Assembly: GCA_947624365.1 (NCBI GenBank)
Contig: CANQJY010000034.1
Coordinates: forward strand, 1 to 10,489
DNA: 10,489 nucleotides
Direction of reading: 5' to 3'
From: an uncultured Clostridia bacterium
GTDB taxonomy: Bacteria > Bacillota > Clostridia > TANB77 > CAG-508
Every line of letters begins with the position of its first letter. Within the stretch, counting starts at the first letter, position 1. The notes beneath the pieces were generated by a model. That model had not been told where the DNA came from. It was given only the letters and a program-made list of their open reading frames with translations, and did no database searches. Both the position numbers and the translations under genes were made by a program. Below are positions 6,196-10,489 of the stretch, piece by piece.

Positions 6196-7080
6196 ATGTT
6201 TCAATTTTTTGCAAATATATTTGGTTACATTTTAAATTTTATTTATCAATTTGTTAATAATTATGGATTAGCAATGATTTTATTTACCATATTAATAAAA
6301 GTTTTAATGTTGCCACTTACGATAAAACAACAAAAAACAATGAAAAAGAGTGTAAAACTACAAGAAAAAATGAAAGTTTTGCAGTTTAAATATAAAAACG
6401 ACCAAGAAAAATTAAATCAAGAAATGATGAACTTATATAAAGAAGAAAACATGAGTCCATTTAGTGGATGTTTAAGCACAATTTTACAATTCATATTATT
6501 GATTTCAATTTTTTACATGGTAAGATGTCCTTTAACATATATGAAAAAAGTGGACGTAAATACGATAAATACACATATAGAACAATTAAAAGAAGCAGAG
6601 AAAACAACAAATGCAGCATATCCAGAAATTGATATTATTAGAGAAGCAACATATTTACAAGAAAAAAATCCAGAAGATCAATCAATAGAACAATATAAAA
6701 TAAATATGGACTTTTTAGGATTAGATTTGAGTAAAGTACCACAACAAAATTTAGGAGATTGGACAGTTTATATTATACCAGTTCTATACATTTTATCTAC
6801 GTTTGTATCAATGAAACTAGTTACAGTCATGCAAGAAACAGGTAAAAAGAAGAACAAAGAAATTATTGATGTAACAGAGGACAAAAATAAAAAAGAAGAA
6901 GAGGAAGAAATTGATCCAATGGCACAAACAAATAAAATGATGTCTTGGATGATGCCAATTATGTCAGTTTCAATTTCATTAGTTGCACCTTTAGGATTAG
7001 CTTTGTATTGGTTAGTAAACAATATTGCAATGATTGTTGAAAGGCTAGTTTTAAATAAAATACTAAAAGAAGATGAATAA
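6196..7080 (+). CDS. yidC: Membrane protein insertase YidC/OxaI family
   Basis: Inserts and folds proteins in the cytoplasmic membrane, alone or with the Sec translocon. The 294-residue product has the Gram-positive core: membrane segments near residues 24-42, 92-110, 189-212, 252-268 and 270-288, with an N-terminal hydrophobic stretch at 4-20. There is no lipoprotein cysteine box, unlike SpoIIIJ of Bacillus. The groove position usually held by arginine is Lys35 in TILIKVLMLPLTIKQ, a variant I recall from Clostridia. The cytoplasmic hairpin has KYKNDQEKLNQEMMNLYKEE at 66-85. The loop between segments three and four (about 216-240) is unusually charged, with KKKNK and a run of glutamates. GGGAGGAG ends five bases before the ATG. 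It lies directly after yidD, its functional partner. Confidence 0.95.
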   Translation: MFQFFANIFGYILNFIYQFVNNYGLAMILFTILIKVLMLPLTIKQQKTMKKSVKLQEKMKVLQFKYKNDQEKLNQEMMNLYKEENMSPFSGCLSTILQFILLISIFYMVRCPLTYMKKVDVNTINTHIEQLKEAEKTTNAAYPEIDIIREATYLQEKNPEDQSIEQYKINMDFLGLDLSKVPQQNLGDWTVYIIPVLYILSTFVSMKLVTVMQETGKKKNKEIIDVTEDKNKKEEEEEIDPMAQTNKMMSWMMPIMSVSISLVAPLGLALYWLVNNIAMIVERLVLNKILKEDE

Positions 7081-7097
7081 ATAAGGGAGGGAGCAAA

Positions 7098-7793
7098 ATG
7101 ACAGTTATAGCAGAAGGAAAAACCACAAATGAAGCAATTGAAAATGGTTTAAAACAATTAAAAGTCCCAAGAGAAAATGTAGATATAAAAGTATTAGAAA
7201 ATGATGATAAAAGAAGTTTTTTCAGTATTTTAGCACCACGTGTAGTTAAAGTAGAATTAACTTTAAAAGAAAATATAGAAAAAAAAGAATCAACAGCAAA
7301 ACCTATAAAAAAGGAAATAGTAATATCTCAAGAAAACCAACAAAAAGCAAAGGAAAATGCAGAAAAATTCTTAGAAGAATTTATAAAACAACTTCCAGAA
7401 GGAACTAAATATACAGTTTCAACAAGCGAAGCAGGAATAAATATTAGTTTAGACAACGAAAAATTAGGATATTTAATAGGCTATAGGGGAGAAACTTTAT
7501 ATGCATTACAAACTATTTTAGCATCAATTGTTTCAAAAGGAATTGAGCAAAAAATGAGAGTTTTTTTAGATATTGAAGGCTATAAAGAAAAAAGACAAAA
7601 GACATTAGAAGATTTAGCACAAAAAGTTGCAAAAACAGTTTCAAGAACTAAAAAACCAGTTACATTAGAACCAATGCAACCATATGAAAGAAAGATAATA
7701 CATACTCAACTACAAAATCATCCAAAAGTAGAAACAACAAGTATTGGTGAAGAACCACATAGAAGAGTAGTTATATCATTAAAAACAAAATAA
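7098..7793 (+). CDS. jag: Jag/KhpB/EloR RNA-binding protein (Jag-N, KH and R3H domains)
   Basis: Cytoplasmic RNA-binding protein; in streptococci and lactobacilli the orthologue (KhpB/EloR) works with KhpA to control cell elongation and division. The 231-residue product has the three expected parts: a Jag-N domain (about 1-56, starting MTVIAEGKTTNEAI and with RSFFSILAPR in place of the common glycine-rich turn), a charged linker (57-95), a KH domain with the GYRG loop at 128-131, and an R3H domain with the R-x-x-x-H motif at Arg198 and His202. GGGAGG lies seven bases before the ATG. It directly follows yidC, its usual neighbour, and is followed by a hairpin that may end the rpmH-jag transcript. 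Confidence 0.94.
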   Translation: MTVIAEGKTTNEAIENGLKQLKVPRENVDIKVLENDDKRSFFSILAPRVVKVELTLKENIEKKESTAKPIKKEIVISQENQQKAKENAEKFLEEFIKQLPEGTKYTVSTSEAGINISLDNEKLGYLIGYRGETLYALQTILASIVSKGIEQKMRVFLDIEGYKEKRQKTLEDLAQKVAKTVSRTKKPVTLEPMQPYERKIIHTQLQNHPKVETTSIGEEPHRRVVISLKTK

Positions 7794-7809
7794 TAAAAAG
7801 CAAAATCGG

Positions 7810-7860
7810 GGGTCAAAGGTCGGATTTTACAATAATGTAAATTCTATCTTTGACCCTTTT
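7810..7860 (+). terminator. Large hairpin between jag and mnmE, probable terminator or attenuator
   Basis: GGGTCAAAG at 7810-7818 pairs perfectly with CTTTGACCC at 7848-7856; a G-U and a T-A pair lengthen the stem to 11. The 25-base loop contains a small inner stem, TTTAC (7826-7830) with GTAAA (7837-7841). CTTTT follows, then ATAATT. The T run is only four bases long, so termination may be partial. The left arm also holds two GGTC copies separated by AAAG-type spacing. It lies 16 bases after jag and just before the mnmE ribosome-binding site. Confidence 0.65.
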
Positions 7861-7880
7861 ATAATTAGGAGGAAATAAAA

Positions 7881-9252
7881 ATGAGTGTAATAGCATCAAT
7901 TTCTACGGCACCGCGGAATTGGAGGAATAGGAATTGTCAGAATGAGTGGAAAAGAATGTTTTGAAGTGTTAGAAAAAATTTTTCAACCTAAAAACAAACA
8001 AAAAATAGAAAATATTAAAGGCTATACAATCAAATACGGACATATTATAGAAAATAATAATGTCGTTGATGAAGTATTAGTTTCATATTTTAAAGAACCA
8101 AAAAGCTATACAACGGAAAATATGTGCGAAATACAAACACATGGAGGACAACTTATTGTACGAAAAATTTTAGAATTATGCTTACAAAATGGGGCAGAGC
8201 TAGCAGAACCAGGGGAATTTACAAAAAGAGCTTTTTTGAACGGTAGAATAGATTTATTGCAAGCAGAATCAGTTATAGATATTATTGAAGCTAAATCAGA
8301 AAAAGAATTAAAAACAGGAATTCAAGCATTAGAAGGTAAACTTTCTAAAAAAATACATGAAATAAAGCAACAAATTATGGATGTAATGGTTAATGTGGAA
8401 GTAGATATCGATTATCCAGAATATGAATTAGAAGAAGTAACAAATAAGCAAATTCAGGATATGTTAGAAAAGGTTTCGACACTATTAAATAAATTAGAAC
8501 AAAGCTTTGATAATGGTAAGCTTTTAAAGGAAGGAATAAAAACGGCAATTATAGGTAGACCAAACGCAGGTAAATCATCTTTATTAAATGCTATTTTACA
8601 AGAAGAACGAGCAATTGTTACGGAAATAGCAGGAACAACCAGAGACACTATAGAAGAATTTGTGACAATAGAAGGAATACCTTTAAAATTAATCGATACA
8701 GCGGGTATAAGAGAAGCTAAAGACGAAGTAGAGAGAATAGGAATTGAAAAATCAAAAGAAATGGCTCAAAATGCAGACTTAATAATTGCTATATTTGATA
8801 GTAGTCAAAATTTAACTAAAGAAGATAAACAAATTTTAGAATTAATTAAGGGAAAAACAGCAATTGTTGTATTAAACAAAACAGATTTAACACAAAAAAT
8901 TAATAATAAAACACCAGAAATTGCAAATATTGCAGAAAATATTATTAACATGTCTATAGTAAAAGAAGAAGGCATAGATGAATTATATAATATTATAAAA
9001 AAATTATTTTCATTTGAAAAGATTAATGTAGACGATAGCTTAACAATCACAAATATTAGGCATAAAAATTTTATATCTAAAGCATTACAAAGTTGCGAAA
9101 AGGCCGAAGAAGCAATAGAGCAAAAAATGTCTTTAGATATTATTGCCATATTTTTAAGAGAAATATTAGAGAATTTAGGAAATATTACAGGTGAAGTTGT
9201 AACAGATGATATTATTGATGAAATTTTTTCAAAATTCTGCTTAGGAAAATAA
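7881..9252 (+). CDS. mnmE: tRNA modification GTPase MnmE (TrmE), with a one-base frameshift near its 5' end
   Basis: GTPase that with MnmG adds the carboxymethylaminomethyl or aminomethyl group to wobble uridine 34 of certain tRNAs. ATG 7881 has a perfect AGGAGG site (7868-7873) and encodes MSVIASISTAP, the expected start. After codon 11 (CCG) the homologous sequence GIGGIGIVRMSG continues one base later, from 7915; the original frame stops at TGA 7962. Removing one base at 7911-7914 restores 456 residues, a normal length. The remaining frame is intact from ATG 7942 (436 residues) and keeps GRPNAGKS, TTRDT, DTAG, NKTD and the C-terminal FCLGK with the catalytic-type cysteine. Starting at 7942 would lose about 20 residues of the folate-binding, dimer-forming N-terminal domain. 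It is either a sequence error, a recent mutation, or recoding. Confidence 0.93.
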
Positions 9253-9273
9253 AAAAATACAAACATAGGTTCG

Positions 9274-9289
9274 TGTTTCACATGAAAAA
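9274..9289 (+). other. parS-like ParB/Spo0J binding site
   Basis: TGTTTCACATGAAAAA matches the consensus TGTTTCACGTGAAACA at 14 of 16 positions (differences at 9 and 15). ParB sites lie near oriC in most bacteria, and in Bacillota the parAB genes usually follow mnmG and rsmG. The site is intergenic, about 5.7 kb from the origin core. It is an imperfect palindrome, so a strong ParB site is not certain. Confidence 0.6.
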
Positions 9290-9296
9290 ATGAAAT

Positions 9297-9302
9297 TATA
9301 AT
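9297..9302 (+). promoter_or_regulatory. Possible -10 element before mnmG
   Basis: A perfect TATAAT is 20 bases before the mnmG start. The best -35 candidate 17 bases upstream is TGTTTC, a poor match that lies inside the parS-like site. mnmG may instead be read from the mnmE transcript, since the gap is only 70 bases. Confidence 0.25.
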
Positions 9303-9322
9303 ATAGAAGAAAGGAGAAATAA

Positions 9323-10489
9323 ATGGAATATCAAGCAGGAGAATATGATGTAGCAGTAGTAGGAGCTGGACATGCAGGATGTGAAGCAGCATTAGCAGCA
9401 GCAAGACTAGGAATGAAAACATTAATATTTTCTATAAGTTTAGAAAATATTGCAAATATGCCATGTAATCCACACATAGGGGGAAGTTCTAAAGGACATT
9501 TAGTAAGAGAAATTGATGCTCTTGGTGGAGAAATGGGAAAGAACATAGATAAGAGTATGATACAAGTAAAAATGTTAAATACATCAAAGGGACCAGCAGT
9601 GCATTCCTTAAGAGCACAGGCAGACAGAAAAAAATATCAAATGGAAATGAAACACACATTAGAATTGCAAGAAAACATAGAAACAATACAGTTAAAGCAA
9701 TAAAAACTAATGTAGGAGCAGTATATAAAATAAAGACACTAATTTTAGCAACGGGGACATATTTGAAAGGAAAAATCTTTATAGGAGAATTTTCTCAAGA
9801 AAGTGGGCCAGACGGAGTAGCAGCAGCTAACAAACTTTCGGATTGTTTAAAAAATTTAGGGATAAATTTAATTCGCTTTAAAACCGGAACACCAGCAAGA
9901 ATTAACAGAAGAAGTATAGATTTTTCTAAAATGGAAGTACAAAAAGGAGATGAGAAAATTCAATCATTTTCTTTTGATAATCAGGTGAAACCATTTGAGC
10001 AAGTTGATTGCTATTTAACATATACAAATGAAAAAACACATGAAATAATTAGAAAAAATTTGCAACGTTCACCACTATATGCTGGAAAAATAGAGGGGAC
10101 AGGACCAAGATATTGCCCTTCAATAGAAGATAAAGTTGTTAGATTTAGTGATAAACCAAGGCACCAAGCTTTTGTAGAACCAGTAGGTTTAGATACAGAA
10201 GAAATGTATATACAAGGAATGAGTTCATCTTTACCAGAAGATGTACAGATTGCTTTGTACCATACAATTCCAGGATTAGAAAAAGCAGAATTTACTAGAC
10301 CTGCTTATGCAATAGAATATGACTGTATTAATCCATCAGAGCTAAAACTTTCTTTAGAGTACAAAGGAATAGAAGGTCTATTTATGGCGGGGCAAATCAA
10401 TGGAACATCTGGTTATGAAGAAGCAGCATGTCAAGGATTAATAGCAGGAATTAATGCAGTACAAAAAATAAAAGGAAAAGAACCACTTA
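9323..10489 (+). pseudogene. mnmG: tRNA uridine-5-carboxymethylaminomethyl modification enzyme MnmG (GidA), frame disrupted, 3' end outside the window
   Basis: FAD-dependent partner of MnmE. ATG 9323 has AAGGAG six bases upstream. The first frame runs to TAA 9701 (126 residues) and carries the FAD motif VVGAGHAGCEAA (Gly14, Gly16, Gly19) and the conserved NPHIGGSSKGHLVREIDALGG. From about 9682 homology continues in another frame, starting NNTVKAIKTNVGAVYK and ATGTYLKG, open to the window edge. It keeps both family signatures, GPRYCPSIEDKVVRF (10102-10146) and AGQINGTSGYEEAA (10387-10428). Compared with remembered Bacillus and Clostridium sequences, about 12 residues are missing at the join, so some 34 or 37 bases seem deleted. 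The full protein would be about 620-630 residues; about 390 are visible. As written it cannot give full-length MnmG. A misassembly is an alternative. Confidence 0.85.

Noticed and set aside
3779..7793. Use of a non-standard genetic code, prompted by the odd CGG in mnmE
   Set aside because: AGG and CGA codons fall at conserved or plausible arginine sites, and no in-frame TGA, TAA or TAG is read through in the intact genes, so there is no sign of reassignment beyond the rarity of CGG.
8805..9422. Minus-strand open frame of 205 codons opposite the end of mnmE and the start of mnmG
   Set aside because: Runs antisense to two conserved genes and through the intergenic gap; low-complexity leucine/phenylalanine-rich product with no recognisable family.

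Overview
This window is the chromosomal replication origin neighbourhood of a very AT-rich bacterium. Protein sequences and gene order fit Bacillota, most like Clostridia: a Gram-positive-style origin split around dnaA, a short YidC of the Gram-positive and clostridial type, AGGAGG-type Shine-Dalgarno sites, and AGA used for most arginines. I cannot name the species.

Layout. The left half runs on the minus strand, away from the origin: dnaA (start 5137), dnaN (start 3447), recF (start 2299) and gyrB (start 1218, cut by the window edge just before its TOPRIM domain). The right half runs on the plus strand, also away from the origin: rpmH, rnpA, yidD, yidC, jag/khpB, mnmE and mnmG (cut by the right edge). 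All genes are therefore co-oriented with a fork leaving oriC. The left operon supplies the initiator, the sliding clamp, gap repair and gyrase. The right operon supplies ribosomal protein L34, the RNase P protein, membrane-protein insertion, an RNA-binding protein, and the two enzymes that modify wobble uridine 34 of tRNA.

The origin has two parts. Between dnaA and dnaN (3448-3778) lie a 30-bp A/T-only stretch, six perfect TAG trinucleotides (a textbook DnaA-trio) and a run of DnaA boxes, in the same order and polarity as the basal unwinding system of Bacillus subtilis. Upstream of dnaA (5138-5416) lie further DnaA boxes, a probable dnaA promoter and a perfect-consensus promoter for rpmH.

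The least ordinary part is at the right. Both mnmE and mnmG, whose products form one complex, have disrupted reading frames near their 5' ends. mnmE carries one extra base at codons 11-12. mnmG has a frame change together with about 12 missing residues near base 9680. Every other gene is intact. A 14/16 match to the ParB-binding parS site sits between them. I found no unknown system, mobile element, CRISPR array or stable RNA gene.
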